Below the pieces are notes generated by a model. It saw only the letters and a list, made by a program, of their open reading frames with translations. It had not been told where the DNA came from and did no database searches. From NCBI GenBank assembly GCA_964528595.1, contig CAZGTM010000060.1, positions 1 to 21,800 of the forward strand: a stretch of DNA of 21,800 bases. Direction: 5' to 3'. The stretch comes from CAYFKJ01 sp964528595 (GTDB taxonomy: Bacteria > Pseudomonadota > Alphaproteobacteria > UBA2966). The position numbers and the translations under genes were made by a program. Below are positions 20,868-21,800 of the stretch, in pieces (the stretch's first letter is position 1; each line of letters opens with the position of its first letter).

Positions 20868-21800
20868 CTTGCCACAGCAAATCCCTGTCCTCCGGATAGG
20901 AAAGTCCTGCGCCGAAACGGTGCGTGTGGAATATTTCCGGCCCGTCGCTTTCGAAAACTGCTGATACCGGCACGCTCCCCCGAAGGTCCAACGTTTCGCT
21001 CGAAATGGATGGCCAGAATGTCAGGTGGGACGCGTCCAATATCTCACCAGCGAAATGAAGCGTTTCCCGTCGGCCGTCAGATAGCGAAACGACAAGCCTC
21101 GGACGGTGGAGCCTCAGCCAGCGATCATTATTTCCGATCCCATGGCTGAGCAGCGCGCGTAACACCCGAGAGCGGAAGGAGCCATTGAGGCGACCGTCGG
21201 TGACATGCAAACCGACCACTCCGACGAGCGGCAGACGGTCGTCCAAGCGGACGGCGAAACGCCTTGCGCTTCCGTCATCGATGGGAACTGAGCCGGCTGC
21301 CGACAATTCGTCGAACCGGTCCACCACCTGAAGGTCGTCATCAGAGAATTCCCACGGATTCAAAAGGCTTTCTGGACAACTTCCGTCGGATGTCCGGTAC
21401 GCGTATATCGCGTAACCTTGCAAAAGTACCGGATTTCCCAGAAGCATAGCCCTGCCGCTCATGCCGAGAAGTACCGTCAGAATTTTCGGCTCTGGCAGGG
21501 CATCGAGAGAGGCAGCCTCAAACACCGCCAGGCATTTGTCCGAGGCGGACGAGCTCCCATAAAGCCCCTGCCGAGCCGCCATGTAGGAGGAGGGAAGATG
21601 GATGAGGGACAAAGTGCCGTCCGGACTACCCCGCACAACAGAGACCGATCGGGGTATCGAGCCGATTGCCTCGCGATGTGCGGCCAGACCTTCAAATAGA
21701 TGAAGCCGCGCTGCGTAGTCCGTCTCGCTTGAGACCGTCCGGTTGATAGAAGTCGACAGGTTGGCCACAATTCCGGCAGCTAGCCACAAACCTAGAAAGC
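20818..21800 (-). CDS. Unrecognised protein, C-terminal part, N-terminus beyond right edge
   Basis: The frame is open to the right edge of the window, so this is the C-terminal 327 or so residues of a longer protein. It begins with a hydrophobic segment, FLGLWLAAGIVANLSTSI, probably the last membrane helix. A soluble domain of about 300 residues follows. Landmarks are YMAARQGLYGSSSASDKC, NPVLLQGYAIYAYRTSDGSC and the C-terminal DLLWQVSTGPIRISLFGE. I do not recognise the family; a membrane-anchored enzyme or envelope-polysaccharide glycosyltransferase would fit the layout, but no motif proves it. Its stop codon lies within 5 bases of the point where the opposite-strand hydrolase is cut. Confidence 0.6.
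   Translation of the reverse strand, partial: FLGLWLAAGIVANLSTSINRTVSSETDYAARLHLFEGLAAHREAIGSIPRSVSVVRGSPDGTLSLIHLPSSYMAARQGLYGSSSASDKCLAVFEAASLDALPEPKILTVLLGMSGRAMLLGNPVLLQGYAIYAYRTSDGSCPESLLNPWEFSDDDLQVVDRFDELSAAGSVPIDDGSARRFAVRLDDRLPLVGVVGLHVTDGRLNGSFRSRVLRALLSHGIGNNDRWLRLHRPRLVVSLSDGRRETLHFAGEILDASHLTFWPSISSETLDLRGSVPVSAVFESDGPEIFHTHRFGAGLSYPEDRDLLWQVSTGPIRISLFGETTG

Overview
The window looks like a chromosomal segment from a GC-rich alphaproteobacterium, probably Rhodospirillales-like. The clues are GC-rich coding sequence with AT-richer spacers, a TRAP transporter, a LIV-type ABC uptake operon, aromatic-acid catabolism and a NavMs-like sodium channel. Taxonomy is an inference; there is no rRNA or marker gene. 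I see no tRNA, rRNA, CRISPR array, integrase or intact insertion sequence.

Left end (1-2920, minus strand): an aromatic-acid catabolic operon read right to left. It holds gentisate 1,2-dioxygenase, a fumarylacetoacetate-hydrolase-family enzyme overlapping it by 4 bp, and the large membrane subunit of a TRAP transporter that runs off the left edge. Together these suggest uptake of an aromatic acid and ring cleavage of gentisate. A possible 21-codon leader ORF with a perfect AGGAGG precedes the operon. Divergent to it (2999-3645) sit two pieces of what appears to be one sensor kinase. A membrane N-terminus and an ATPase C-terminus are joined out of frame at TGATG, and the phosphoacceptor region is missing.

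Centre (3807-15311, plus strand): one long catabolic unit of twelve genes. A TetR regulator is preceded by a TTGACA promoter overlapped by two 20-bp near-palindromes (likely autoregulatory operators). Then come a LIV-type binding protein, permease livH, an MmgE/PrpD enzyme lying inside the transporter operon, permease livM, ATPases livG and livF, an SDR dehydrogenase, an acyl-CoA ligase, a second SDR, a DUF35 zinc-ribbon/OB protein and a SCP2-type thiolase. Most genes overlap or are separated by a few bases. The logic is import, activation to a CoA thioester, oxidation of a hydroxyacyl-CoA, then thiolytic (or retro-aldol) cleavage. The two SDRs plus DUF35 plus thiolase resemble the bbsABCD part of benzylsuccinate beta-oxidation, but no acyl-CoA dehydrogenase or enoyl-CoA hydratase is present. 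The substrate is unknown. This is the best candidate for an undescribed pathway here.

Right end (15312-21800): unrelated single genes with longer, AT-richer spacers. These are a hairpin-rich spacer, a one-domain voltage-gated sodium channel (filter TLESWSM), a secreted DUF302 protein divergent from a small P-loop kinase-like protein, an ArsR-type repressor with a DUF318/ArsP-like permease, and a lipoprotein of the dienelactone-hydrolase fold. Last come a small secreted or membrane ORF, an alpha/beta-hydrolase gene cut off after its HGFPE motif, and the C-terminal part of an unrecognised protein leaving the right edge. The cut hydrolase marks a rearrangement breakpoint near 20815.
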